Below, one piece after another: positions 12,149 to 22,289 of a stretch of DNA of 64,000 nt (the stretch's first letter is position 1; each line of letters begins with the position of its first letter). A program made the translations under genes and the position numbers. The notes beneath the pieces were generated by a model. That model was not told the origin of the DNA. It was given only the letters and a program-made list of their open reading frames with translations, and searched no databases. The DNA comes from Gautieria morchelliformis (taxonomy: Eukaryota; Basidiomycota; Agaricomycetes; Gomphales; Gomphaceae): positions 124,001 to 188,000 of the forward strand of contig WHVA01000090.1 in assembly GCA_015179125.1 (NCBI GenBank). The letters run 5' to 3'.

Positions 12149-12253
12149 GAGGAGGAGTGGTCGGAGGGTGAGGCGAACTCTGACAAAGATGCTAGGGAGT
12201 GATGAGGGGGAACATAGAGGCAGTGGGGTAAGAGAAATAGACAGGTCATGACA

Positions 12254-13279
12254 CCAGTACTGTTGCGCTGATACGCCAGCCAGTCTACATTATATGTGGT
12301 CTCGGTTTTATCTGTGCACACGAAAGACCAATCTCCCTCGTAGAGGTGGTCATCTTGTTGATAAAAAGACATTTGAAAGGATATTGTAGTCGTAGTAGAG
12401 GAGGCAATATTGGCAGACTCTGATTTTGCCTTATTCTCCCCCGCAATGTTGGCATCAGCGGCAAGAGCAACATCTTTCTCTTTCTTCGCATGAGCACCCA
12501 GGCCTCCACCCTCGTCACCACCTCCAGGGTGCCAGCACTTTTCTTTGGTATGGCCGGGTTTGCTGAAATTCGCACAAAAGACCCTGGAGGAGGGTTTCTT
12601 AGAAGTAATAGCGGCAAGTGCCTCCTAAGCGGCGGTAGCTTGATTAGCATGGCGAATCTTAGATGCTTCAAGGCGGAGGCGGGCCTTAATGCTGTCGAAG
12701 GTAACACCATCCTTTGTTGAGGTGAGGATGCCCTCAAGTTGTTCGCGGATAGGGGTAAAGGAGTCATGAGAAAGAGCATTGAGGCAGATAATGATCATCC
12801 AGTCATCCTCCTTAATAGGACCAGCAGCGAACATATCTTTCATAATGTGTTCAAGTGCGAGAAGTGTGACGTCGATGTCCACACCAGGGGAAAAATGGGT
12901 GGAGAGCGCGCACTTGAGCAGGGAAACCTGGTGCATTGGACCTAGGGTGGAGAATGCTTTGCGTATCTTGCCCCATGCAGAGGCGGCAGTGGTGCAACCG
13001 GCAATGACATGGTGAAGGGAAGGGTCCATCATGAGTTGGACCGTGAACACAAGAGTGGTATTCTTCGCAATCCAGATGTCCTTGTCGGATGTTCCTAGTG
13101 TCAGGAGGGATGATAGAGCAAGGATCCTTTGCGTCGAAGTATTTCCATAGCCCGCTCATAGCAAGAACCGCTTTCGCTTCACTCGCCCACGACTCGTAGT
13201 TTTCGCCGCCCAGGAGTAACTTAGACATTTTGGGACAAGCCCAGTTCTCTGGGATGAACAAGGTAATGGAGGAAGTCAT
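12254..13279 (-). pseudogene. Copia D gag and start of protease region (broken)
   Basis: Probable start ATG at 13279 (MTSSITLFIPENW). Upstream half has the gag signature of this group: SKLLLGGENYESW, LAMSGLWKYFD, then QVSLLKCALSTHFSPG and DDWMIIICLNALSHDSF. A degenerate zinc knuckle CANFSKPGHTKEKC has the second cysteine replaced by phenylalanine. The pieces at 12851-13279, 12625-13050 and 12285-12779 lie in different frames. The left end runs into the CCAGT duplication of solo LTR 1 and continues in register at 5966 on the other side. Confidence 0.85.
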
Positions 13280-13387
13280 GGCATGGAGCAAAAAAAACGG
13301 ATATATGTGTTGGTAGAGTGGGGATGGCAAAGGGAAGAAAGAGCTCAGATAGTTCCTGCACGTATGGGTGCAGCGGTTGGCCCATAA

Positions 13388-13783
13388 CACTGGAGGCATA
13401 TAAGAATTTCCTGGTCTGAAAAACTGTTCAAAAAACTGTAAAGATATTCCAAATTTTTTTAGTGTTTTTAATGTAAATAATTTTAATATAATTTTGTGTT
13501 TCCGTTAGAATTTGTTGAGCAAGAAAATTAAAAAAGTTTAAAGTTTTTTGCAGGGTTTTTTATGTCTTTTTATAAGTTTCTTTGTGAAAGCACAAAGAAA
13601 CCCATAAAAAACCCTGAAACAAACTTTGAAGTTTTTTACAATTTTCTTGCTCAACAAATTCTAATAAAAACACAAAATTTTATTATAGTTTTTTTTACAT
13701 CAAAAACAATAAAAATATTTGGAATATATTTACAGTTTTTTGAACAGTTTTTCAGACAAGAAAACTTTTATATGCCTGCAGTG
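13388..13783. mobile_element. Foldback MITE copy 1, CACTG ends, 3-bp duplication
   Basis: 396 bp. The ends read CACTGGAGGCATATAAG and, in inverted orientation, CACTGCAGGCATATAAA, and the inverted similarity continues almost to the centre near 13585, so the whole element could form one long hairpin. A 3-bp duplication TAA flanks it (13385-13387, 13784-13786). CACTA/CACTG ends with 3-bp duplications fit the CMC/EnSpm superfamily. There is no coding capacity. It has landed inside the primer-binding site of copia D. Confidence 0.8.
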
Positions 13784-13812
13784 TAACCTATTGGGATCTG
13801 CACTATAGTAAG

Positions 13813-13867
13813 CTACATGTGAGTAAGTAATATGCCAAGAACAATGAGCGTAACTATGCGTTCTTAC
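13813..13867 (-). promoter_or_regulatory. Intron-like segment in copia D 5' LTR
   Basis: Begins GTAAGAACG, ends CATGTAG, with CTTAC as a branch-site candidate about 13 bases before the end. It is flanked by CTGAG and CTTACTATAG. The other LTR of the same element has CTGAG joined directly to CTTACTATAG, so presence/absence boundaries coincide exactly with GT and AG. Confidence 0.75.
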
Positions 13868-13961
13868 CTCAGACGTTCGGGGTGCATGAACGACTGAGGA
13901 AAGAAGCAGAGAAGCAGAATCGAAACTGATGACGTGGAGTAGATGTGGGTCCATATAGGTA

Positions 13962-15055
13962 TAGTGTTCTCCGGGCTTGGGCTCAGGCCCGGGCTGAGCC
14001 CGAGCCCAGCCCTAAAAAGCCCAAGCCCGGCCCGGCCCAGGCCTCCAAAAGCCCTAGGAGGAGGGCCGGGCTTCGTTTTCAGAAGCCCTGAGCCTGGCCC
14101 TTAAGCCCGGGCTTTTGGGCGCCATTGTGGATCGTCATTTGAGAAGTCCAAAAGAGTGAACTGCAGTTAAAAAAAATACTTTTGAATTAGCTGAAAAATT
14201 TCTCAACTGTTTTTTCATCCCTCCACCTATCCTCACACTCTAAATCCCAATGCCTCACGTGGTCATCGACAGCTCCGAATATGAAATCAAAGCGCTCGAC
14301 CGCATACCATGATCAATGATTGACTCTGGGTGCTGCAAGTATCATCACAGAGATTCAAATATTGAAGCTTGAACGCCGGTTCACCGATTCCGCATTTCTG
14401 GCGGCCGCGCAGGCATGCTGCTGCAATGCTTGCGTGTCCGACAGGCCTGGGGCTTTAACTTTTCAGGCCACAGGGACGCGCCGGATGCAGAGGAGTTGCG
14501 TGCATTGGACGTTTAGTATAATTATGGCGGCTTGCCTGAGGCTTGGAGCCAGGATGCGTTCAGTTGCGCCGTCATTGCACCGCAGCCATGAGTGTGTGGG
14601 TCCTGCTGTTTCACCATGGCACCGGGGACCTGTACATCTGAAGCCTGTGCTTCAGTCCCGACGGGTGCCCCTCGCCACAGCGACAGCGGCGGCGGATAAA
14701 CAAATGGGGGTGAGTGGTGCGACGCGACGCGGCGCATCACTGGGCACTGACTTTGCTTTCGGCGCTGACCGCCTTTGCCTTTGGTCTTCTGCATTTTACC
14801 CGCGTCTCACGCATACCCTGCGCAGGCGCAGGACAAAGCGGGCGCGATCTCCTCGGACGGGCGGCTTGTCGCGGCAGACTCGCTCGACACCATCTTGCGC
14901 CTGTGTGACGTGCAGTCGAGGCAGCTCATTCCACTGTCTCGTGTGGCACAAGGACAGCGTATACAGCGTCGCGTTCACGCCCAAGGGCAACGACGACTTC
15001 CCACACCAGCAGGCCCGGGCTTGGAATTCGATGGGCCCGAGCCCGGAAGACACTA
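13962..15055. mobile_element. GC-rich hAT-like element carrying a Tup1-like fragment
   Basis: 1094 bp with inverted ends TAGTGTTCTCCGGGCT / TAGTGTCTTCCGGGCT and an 8-bp duplication TATAGGTA (13954-13961) / TGTAGGTA (15056-15063), one mismatch. TAGTG ends with 8-bp duplication fit the hAT superfamily. The outer 150 bp are runs of GCCCGGGCTTGGGC-type words, also seen at 26.0-26.4, 36.1-36.25, 53.2-53.3 and 54.5 kb. No transposase is present, so it is non-autonomous. Confidence 0.72.
14605..15005 (+). pseudogene. Captured fragment of a Tup1-like WD40 repressor gene
   Basis: In shifting plus-strand frames one reads TGDLYI then a stop then CFSPDG, YLAT, then SSDGRLVAADSLDTILRLCD, then HKDSVYSVAFTPKG. 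In order and wording these match successive WD40 blades of fungal Tup1 (general corepressor working with Ssn6/Cyc8 in the nucleus): DLYIRSVCFSPDG, then ISPDGR(L/Y)VAAGSLDT, then HKDSVYSVAFTPDG. The intervening blades are deleted and frames are shifted, so it is a dead captured fragment inside the hAT-like element. The Tup1 identification comes from recalled family motifs. Confidence 0.65.
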
Positions 15056-15245
15056 TGTAGGTATGACATCGATTTCTAACAAACTGTGGCCAAAGGGAAA
15101 CCAGGGAGACAGGATCTACATAGTAGCATTTCCGCAACGGTGGTTATAGATTGGGATCGCGAAGATACATCAATGTAGAGCCGCGCTTATGAAGCAGTCG
15201 CAAAACCAGATACATCATTTCTATGCGTCGCCAAAGAACATGAAA

Positions 15246-17676
15246 TCAGCTTGAAATTGGTGTAATCGTTAATGGAAGTTCCACGCTGCGCGAGCTTGAG
15301 CCTTTGATCCTGAATAACAAAGAAATGAACAGGGTTTGAGAAATCCGCTCAAATCTGACTCACATGGGCGACATGAGACCAGTAGCCCCTCTGATGATTT
15401 CGATATTTCCCGGAGGTGGGGAAAATTCAAGGTTCTCAAGTAATTCAATCAGGATGGCTTGCATCTCTATCAAACTGAAATAGTGTTAGAAAACGCACGC
15501 AAATCTCCATCTGCGCGAAGTCAGCGATGGGCTTGGACCGGACGGCGGGACTCACCCAATACAACTACGTTGACCACTACTGAAGGTTGCACTTTAGGGG
15601 TGTTAGCGCTGAGTCAAGTGAACGACAATGCCTCGTACATGTTAGCGAAGACACCCACGCTGGTCTTCTGGCTACCCACACCCTCCGATTGAAGGAATCG
15701 TTCCGGTCGCCATTGATCAGCGTCGTCTCCCCAGACAGATTTAAGCCTTCATATGATGGTAGCCCACAGTTTCAGAACAAAAGAACTTCAAGATAACTAC
15801 CCACCTATTATATCCAGAGATAGAAATGGCGATGCGCTGCCCTCTGCTCACGGGTATGCTGGTGATAGCTTCTCCTGCCCTCGTTTTCTGAGGAATGGCA
15901 AGCGGAATAACGTCATCACGACCAGCTACACGAGCCAGCCCGCTGACAATAGGATGATACCGTAGAGTTTCCTATCCATAGACGTGTGAGTTACCGGACA
16001 ACAAGATGAAGAAAATAAACGTGAACCTTCATCAACGCAAGAAGACAGGTCATAGAATCCAGATCTGCAATGGAGAGATAATGGTCTCCACGCTGAGCTG
16101 CCTGTTCCCGAGTCACCTTGATCTCTTGGCGGACTTTGGTTTGGAAGTCAGAATGCCTAGAAAGTTCGTAGAGTGCCCAGGTAACCGTCGAAGCCGTTGT
16201 CTCATGTCCGGCCAGGAACAGCGTACTGATTCAAGGGAAAAATATTTTATAAGTCTCACGATAAAGCAGAAGAATATTCACGTGAGTTGAGCCAAAATCT
16301 CCTCATTGGTGAGCTTCGTCTTGGGGTTCTCGGATAAGTTCGCTTTAACTGCCGCAGTAACAGTGAGTGGTATAAACTGAACGTGTCAGGGGTATGAGAT
16401 TACTGAGAATGCTCATGACGTCCTTAGATCCTTCTTTAACCGCTACGTTGGATGACATCTGTCGATCTACAAGTTTTTGCCCAACTTCCCGGGCTGTCTT
16501 CATATAACTCTGCCATCTCCGGTACCGTTTAATCGGAGCACGGTGAGCTAATGTCACCAACCACGGGGGAAGTAGACCAACAAAGGCCTGATAAGCGAAT
16601 GTTAATTGGGTACGATTCAGATTTGTTTCTACACTGTATTTATGATGAGCACTTCCGAACAGGCAAGAGTGAAACACTAGGAAACGAACAACAAGTTTTT
16701 ATATGCATTGGAGAGTTTGTTGTCAGAACCCTGGTCAATCGCGCCGAATTGGTAGTCGAATGCCGCTACAGAAAAACGCAGTCAATCTCATCCATACTGC
16801 ATTGCCAGCTTGCTCACCAATACCAATAGCATCCAGAGTCGTGCGTGAGAGCCATGTAGGGACGTTGACAACAGCGGATGACTGCCCATTTTCGTGCACG
16901 TACTCTTTCAGTTTGCTTACGGTCTATACGTGTGTTAGGTCTGACGAGAGCCATGAATGAAGCGCGTACTCTCTGAGCAGTGTGGTGAAATAGAGGAAGA
17001 AAACCCCTGAGTGCGTGATAAGAAAATGCGGGATTCATTATCTTCCTGTGGCGCGAATGTTGCATCCCTACGAAAGTGAAATGGTAAGCTCGCTCATAGG
17101 TCCAGCTACAAAAAGAAACCTTCTGCCCAGGCGATGCCTCTGCCGACAGAAAGTTGAATGCCTGCGCGGATATCCGGAGGTTTAGGGAAATGATAAGCAG
17201 CGGTGTTGAGAACATATTGCAGTGCCTGCGTATTGTCAAACCTTCATACTATACAAGGGAGGGGCGGCCGAAACCTTAGGATCTGTAATAAACAGCACTT
17301 CCGACTATTATCCAAATTTGACTGCGTTCAATGCAATAATAATAGCGTAATATAAGAAAGTATACTCAACGCCAAACGCTCCTTTGATACATATGGCATT
17401 GCCATATTCAAGCGTCCATGCGAAGTCAGCGTCGCCTGCCTCTTTCGGCCTGAAAAATTCTGGAGTATTTCCTAATCATCTGTTCAGTGAGATTAAGCTT
17501 ATGACAATACTGGATACTATACCAGATAGCCATGAGCCAGGCTGAGGCCCTGGGAGGAATGCGATAGAGCGAGCGCGAAGGCGACGGAGCCATGAGCCAA
17601 ACACAATTACGGCAGCAAGCAGTGAAGCTGCTAGAAGGTAGGGAGGTAACATGCTGGTACTGGCAAAGTTGTGCAT
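15246..17676 (-). CDS. Cytochrome P450 monooxygenase (gene 1)
   Basis: Multi-exon P450 with introns of about 50-60 bp. In order: N-terminal membrane anchor (PPYLLAASLLAAVIVFGSWL) followed by the proline-rich hinge LPGPQPGSWLSG; RHRKIMNPAFSYHALRGF (C-helix region, about residue 130); FDYQFGAID; I-helix AGHETTAST; ExxR in ETLRYHPI; PERF-type WRPERFLQ; heme loop FSSGQRSCIG with the cysteine ligand; C-terminal IEMQAILIELLENLEF and SPPPGNIEIIRG; stop at 15246-15248. Exon 1 is 17523-17676. All catalytic motifs are present, and every exon examined reads open when spliced at GT-AG sites, so it may be functional. It is an ER-anchored heme-thiolate oxygenase of unknown substrate, resembling the CYP4-like clan. 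Its paralogue is at 26.7-29.1 kb in opposite orientation. Confidence 0.8.
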
Positions 17677-18330
17677 GTTCTTAGCGCAGTCAACCAGCTT
17701 TTATGACGGGTCCGCCCGAGGGCCGATGTTACTGATCGATAAGGGGCAAAATATACAGGTTTCTAAGTGTGCCGACGCAATGAAATAACTAGTTCATTTG
17801 AACATGTAAATCATAGCTACTTGCTGTAGCATACATCAGGAAACACGGTATTTGCCCGATCGCCGTGGCCTACTCACCATCCATACCTCGGAGGAGGGCC
17901 TATATAGGCTCCGTCTCCCCAACCGGGCTTTGTCGACCTTGATAGAGCGCCGTAGCTTCAGACCGGGCTGTATCGTACTTTGGCGTCTCTCCCGCGCGCG
18001 CGGACCTCCTCAAGGGGTCCGAGCGTTGACGAACTTAGCTCCGGGCCTCGCCACACTCAGCAGACCAACAGGACGGCGACTAATCGTTAAAGAACTGGTA
18101 CATGTATAAATCCATGAAAATCGCTAACATAAAATTGCACGCGTCAATCCAGGGAGTTATTCGTATCTAACGTTGTATCCATTTTAGGGCCGAACCGCGG
18201 TGTCAGGTGGCAACTTCTCCGAATCGAGCTGAGACTGACGATGCCAACCCGTCCAGGGCCTTTCGCCAGAGATACAGCGTACATCTCAGGGCTCGCGACC
18301 GGGGTGCAGAAGGCAGAATACCACTCAAAG
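17677..18330. other. Intergenic, no gene seen
   Basis: Upstream of P450 gene 1. No coding similarity is recognised on either strand; the 5' control region of the P450 presumably lies here. A GCCTATATAGGC palindrome at about 17898 is noted but not clearly placed for the P450. Confidence 0.4.
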
Positions 18331-18592
18331 TGTTGGAACTACGATGTCATACGGGGTCCACACGGACCCACATATGTGTCGGCTTATCATTTTCTAACCC
18401 CGCCGTCCCTCCTTTCCTCAGTCGTTCATGTCCATCTGAACGCCTGAGGTAAGAACGCTCTACTCCACGTACCCAGTTTACTTTACTTACTTTCTACTAC
18501 CCGCACTGTAGCTAATCAGAGTGCAGGTAACAATAAATCAGTCGTTCATGCCCATCTGAACGCCTGAGCTAATCAGAGTGCAGATTCAAACA
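18331..18592 (+). repeat. Solo LTR related to copia D
   Basis: 262 bp, TGTTGGAACTACG ... GATTCAAACA, with 5-bp duplication CAAAG (18326-18330, 18593-18597). It shares with the D LTR the GATGTCATAC start region, the CTTTCCTCAGTCGTTCATG hairpin arm and a GTGCAGATT end. It contains both an intron-bearing and an intron-less copy of the leader in tandem. Confidence 0.82.
18417..18583 (+). promoter_or_regulatory. Leader cassette in the 18.3-kb solo LTR: unspliced plus spliced copy
   Basis: Exon 1 18417-18448 is a hairpin (CTCAGTCGTTC / GAACGCCTGAG, one mismatch). The intron-like segment 18449-18511 reads GTAAGAACGC...GCACTGTAG (63 bp). Exon 2 CTAATCAGAGTGCAG is at 18512-18526. After a short linker GTAACAATAAA the hairpin returns (18538-18568) joined precisely to the same exon 2 (18569-18583). 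This is the clearest case because exon 2 and hairpin copies are nearly identical and the junction is exact. Confidence 0.75.
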
Positions 18593-19540
18593 CAAAGTAT
18601 GCAACCGGGTGAGGATAATTGATTTCCGGTGGTAGGCGAAAGATTGCGTGCACGCGGGCAGTGCGATATCCCAGTTGACGTGTGTATTGGCTTGGATAAT
18701 GTAGGTGTGCTCACTGAGTGCGCTGGTCTCTTGGGCCTTTCCCTGACTCTCTCCGAAGGAGAGGGAGAGTTTGCATGACCATGAATGACTGTGAACATGG
18801 TTATGCAGGTGAATTCATATTCATTTAATTGGATGGCCCTTCCTGCCGGTTTTTTCCGTGCTGGCCTCTCGTTTGAGCCTTGTAGGGGGCAGGGGGGGGG
18901 GGGGGGGGCATTTCTCTGTGTCTCACGGGGGGTAAAATGTATCCCCAGTCTCAAGTTGATTTCCTTGCCTGCCGCACCTTTTCTTTGGCATCCCCTCCCC
19001 ACCCCTTCCCATACTCCGTTCACAGTGGGAACTCTACCTGTTCCTTTTTGGCAGGGCATTCGGAAGGGTGTTGCTTTCGCCACGTTCCTCGGCCTGGTGG
19101 GGGGCCATCTCCAACCTCCTGTGTTTTTCGGTGCTCTGTGCACCCTGGGCTTTCTTGCCATGCCCAGTCCCTTCCCTTATCTACCTGCCTGTTCTACAAT
19201 CCCCTCTGTTACCTGCATCGGTATTCGCTGTCCTTTAGGGCGCATTGGGCGATTTCCCACATATGTAAATTTTCTTTATGATAGCTCGCTCCCCTGTCTT
19301 CCTGGTAGCTGATGTTTGTCGGAGTTTTATGTCCTGGAAAATAGGTGCAGGTCATCTTTTCCTCTTCCTTGGTCATTTGTGATGTCTACCGTTGCATTGA
19401 TGGCCAATCTTTGCCTTCGCGGAGGACATCGTCTGACAATGGCGCTCACATATTATTCCTTTTATGATACTGCCTTGGAGACGTTGATGGCTTCATTCCT
19501 TCCTATAGAGATCCATTTGTAAACACCTCCGGGGGAGAAG
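18593..19540. other. Low-confidence region with long G run
   Basis: A run of about 18 G is at 18891-18908. Several overlapping frames are open on both strands (for example 18785-19312 plus) but none shows a domain, and the C-rich composition alone explains open frames. Nothing further is supported. Confidence 0.35.
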
Positions 19541-20325
19541 TTGCTCTGTGACAACACCGTGGCGCACGTCGTGGGACGCATGTATGCGGCTTCATCCACC
19601 AAAGTGTTGGATGGGGTATCTGTAACCACATATCCGGGAAACCCGTCCAGTGACGACTACGAGGATACCATTCCAGATAATAACATTGTCGTCGTTTGGG
19701 CCCTGGGCGCTGTCCTCCACAATGCTGAGACTGATCTGGATACCAACTTGCAACAGTTTAATCTGGGGGTGTCAGATTACGTTTGTGGTGGCACTAAGAC
19801 ATTCATCATAGAGTGCATCCTCTTATTTTAAGTTTTTTTTATATTTGCCCCATTGCTTATCCGTGCTATGGCAGATGTGTGTATGATGGAAACTCGGTTC
19901 GTTGGAGTCACACTCCTACCCCCAATGTTAACACCGTACTTTACATGTATGGCGCCCTGAAGGAACTCAATGGTGAAGGTAATTTTAGCATAGTTGTCGA
20001 CAACATTGTGATGAACGTGGGCCTGGCCACTTTGGCCCAGTGGTCGCCTGGTTGTGCCAGGATCTCCCCCGTCGGTGCGGAGGGGCAACCGTGCCAACGT
20101 CCTAGGAGATTTGCCGCTCCCCTTGCCAAAATGGAAGATGATCGTGCAGCTGACTATGGATGGTTTCCTGAAGGACAGTGTTCATCTTCGCCTACTTTGC
20201 AGGGCCATTCCGACAGTGGCCTTTCCTCTCCAGAAGGGTCCTCTCAGGTTGATGCTTGCAATCTCACCACAAGAAGTGGTAAGCGACGTGCGGTGCTTAG
20301 GAGGATATTCATAATGGTTATGTAA
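19541..20325 (+). pseudogene. Unrecognised coding remnant, two probable exons
   Basis: A plus-strand frame at 19541-19831 (DNTVAHVVGRMYAASSTKVL and following) appears to continue after a possible intron ending CTATGGCAG at about 19873, with SVRWSHTPTPNVNTVLYMYG and VVDNIVMNVG. The composition is protein-like and the pieces read like one conserved domain, but I cannot name it and find no start or end. It could be the remnant of a gene of unknown function common in Agaricomycetes. Confidence 0.35.
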
Positions 20326-20645
20326 TACAGCATATATGAGTGTATAATATATACTATAAGAGTATTAATAACAACATATAGGAATATATAGTAGTATTTA
20401 TAAGGAGAATAATAGATGTTATTAGATGATTCTGTATATATTTAAACATCTCAAAGATATATATACATATGAGAGAGTATTAGACTACAAGATAGAGTAA
20501 CAGATACTTGTAACAGATATGAGTAGGAGTATTAGTATGATAGTTACAATGAGAGAGTATTAGACTACCATATGGAGGAATAGTAGTTGTGTAGATATTT
20601 GTAATATATATGAATAGTTATAATGATATAATGTATATTAAAAGT
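20326..20645. repeat. AT-rich low-complexity tract
   Basis: About 320 bp dominated by ATATA, AGTATTA and GAGAGAGTATTAGACTA words; the last occurs twice (near 20471 and 20551). There is no coding content. Confidence 0.6.
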
Positions 20646-22289
20646 GGGTAAAAAAAATAAGAAGAGGTGTAAAAATATGAATTGGCGTTCTCGTTGGTGG
20701 AGCCGCCGCTCGGGGAGGGACAAAAGGAAATTTATTTATATCCCAACAATAAGATTGGCATGTACTTTCGTCCTCTTCTTTTCTATAATCTGAGAATAAA
20801 ATGGGTGAAGCTACAGGTAGTAAAAAGTTGTGAGCATCCGCCTTACACATTGAACAGTCCGTTGCATCGTTTGAAAGTGTAACCCTTGTATTTGTATGAA
20901 CTACCATCTCCTGTGTTCTTTGTGGTTTTCCGGTGGGTACTTGAATGTCAGTATCTATGTATACTACTTCGCGTGTTAGGTTTAGCCACTGTTTCCTGTC
21001 CTTCAAAGTGATATATATAATGTCTGTTTATCGAAAGCGATCTTTTTTGATGGTGAATGCTCCATGTCACCCACGTAATGGACATTGTCCCTGGCTGTTC
21101 CAATGGAATTTTTATCCATGGCCGTCTGCATACATTTGTTTGTCAACACTCCTACACCAATATTCATGTGCCTGTAAGGTCACAATGCACCCTTCGTGGC
21201 TCTTGATATTGCATCCCTGTTCAATGTCATATACAGGCCAGATTATTATTTTCTTTTTTACCTATTCAACTAGATTGATTCGTACCCTTGTGCTTTCCAG
21301 CACACATAACACTGTCCGAATGTGTCAGAAGCATATTCAATCCCAGTGAACGCAAACATGTTTTGAACTGAATCACTTAACCCTTGCTTTAAAAGTAACA
21401 TGCAGGGTTCTTCTACCCCAACTCCAACACCAATCCATGCTCCGACCCAACAGTGCTTGTCATTACATCAGTTTGCACTGAGTCACATTAGGGGGTGTTT
21501 CCCACATTGGGAAGTAAGTATGATAGACCACTGTATTATATACAAGTATGGTCTACCACCTCTCCAATTATTACTGTGATTGCCCCCCTCTCCACGCACT
21601 GTGACTTACTACTCATTCGAAAGTGTGCTTTCTCCCCCCTTACGATGTCTTGTCCACAACGGGTAAGTTATCAGTCATCCAATTGTGTCTCCATCTGATG
21701 CTCTTTCTTGGGGCAACTTATGGGAACTGTTTACGCATATTAAATGATTTAAAGTTCATAAAAAGTTCAAATGTCGATCCTTCCTGCGATGGAAATCCAT
21801 CCTGGATGACATTCGATAATAATCATCATCTCGCATGTCTACAATGTTCCCTTAAAAAGGATTTGCTTGCATCCTTGCGTAAAGTTAAACCTCATACTTC
21901 ATATCTTTGCTGTTGTATGGACCATATCACGGTTCTTCTTGTGGAGCTTTATTACGATCATTGTCAATATTTTGCGACATGTTCCAACAGAAATTTGATT
22001 TCACACCTTCGTGGGCTTGGAGTTAAATCTGACATTGAATGGCCTCACAGTTATTTATTGGTGTCCGTTTTTGAAAGTACTTACAGAACTCCAATTTTTT
22101 AGCCCTATGATACTTGTCCCTGCGCCTTGTGATACCATGCCCAGCCCTGAGCTTATGCCCAAGCTTAACCACATGACCGTATTCCCTTAGTTATCTGTTC
22201 CATTCATCATGCATCAATTAGCTATAGTTACCTTGCCCGTATCCCCACATATGCTTGCACCTGATCTCTATCTTGCCTGTATATAAACC
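20646..22289. other. Unassigned sequence with a 159-codon open frame
   Basis: The longest frame, 21623-22102 plus, encodes a cysteine/histidine-rich 159-residue peptide (LACLQCSLKKDLLASLR, YLCCCMDHITVLLVELYYDH) that I do not recognise. It may be the 3' part of a decayed gene. No start context, introns or domain supports it firmly. Confidence 0.25.

Larger units (their letters stand above)
5972..12253 (-). repeat. Solo LTR copy 1 of a TGTCA...TGACA family, split by copia A
   Basis: Minus-strand relative to copies 3 and 4. It begins TGTCAATATTGG at 5972 and ends GGTCATGACA at 12253, with 5-bp duplication CCAGT at 5967-5971 and 12254-12258. Copia A (6904-12148 plus duplication) interrupts it, leaving 932 bp on the left and 100 bp on the right. 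TG...CA ends, a 5-bp duplication and no internal coding region identify a solo LTR, presumably of a gypsy-type element, left after LTR-LTR recombination. It lacks the internal duplication of about 240 bp found in copies 3 and 4. Short frames here are LTR sequence, not genes. Confidence 0.87.
2467..15081 (-). mobile_element. Copia D: old Ty1/copia retrotransposon, nested and broken
   Basis: A minus-strand copia element whose parts are spread over 12.6 kb because later elements landed inside it. The outer 5-bp target duplication AACTG is at 2462-2466 and 15082-15086. Order along its own strand: 5' LTR (right), primer site, gag with zinc knuckle, protease, integrase, reverse transcriptase, RNase H, polypurine tract, 3' LTR (left). 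Insertions inside it are a solo LTR (5972-12253) between gag and protease, a CACTG-ended MITE (13388-13783) in the primer site, and an hAT-like element (13962-15055) in the 5' LTR. Coding frames on the two sides of the solo LTR join in register when insert and duplication are removed, which supports a single original element. Several frameshifts and stops make it dead. Confidence 0.88.
13789..15081 (-). repeat. 5' LTR of copia D, intron-containing form, split by an hAT-like element
   Basis: Read on the minus strand: TGTTAGAAATCGATG... to ...CAGATCCCAATA. The hAT-like element at 13962-15055 interrupts it. Unlike the 3' LTR it has a 55-bp segment at 13813-13867 reading GTAAGAACGC...CACATGTAG between hairpin exon 1 (13868-13898) and exon 2 (13798-13812). 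Confidence 0.83.

Noticed and set aside
14320..15060. 246-residue plus-strand frame across the hAT-like element
   Set aside because: Open because of high GC; the WD40 pieces are in other frames and the frame runs into the terminal repeat.
18586..19161. 191-residue minus-strand frame and 175-residue plus-strand frame (18785-19312)
   Set aside because: Overlapping frames on both strands over C/G-rich sequence with a long G run; no domain and basic, proline-rich low complexity.
20326..20645. AT-rich tract as a centromere or replication origin
   Set aside because: Only 320 bp, no consensus element or periodicity beyond two copies of one 17-bp word.
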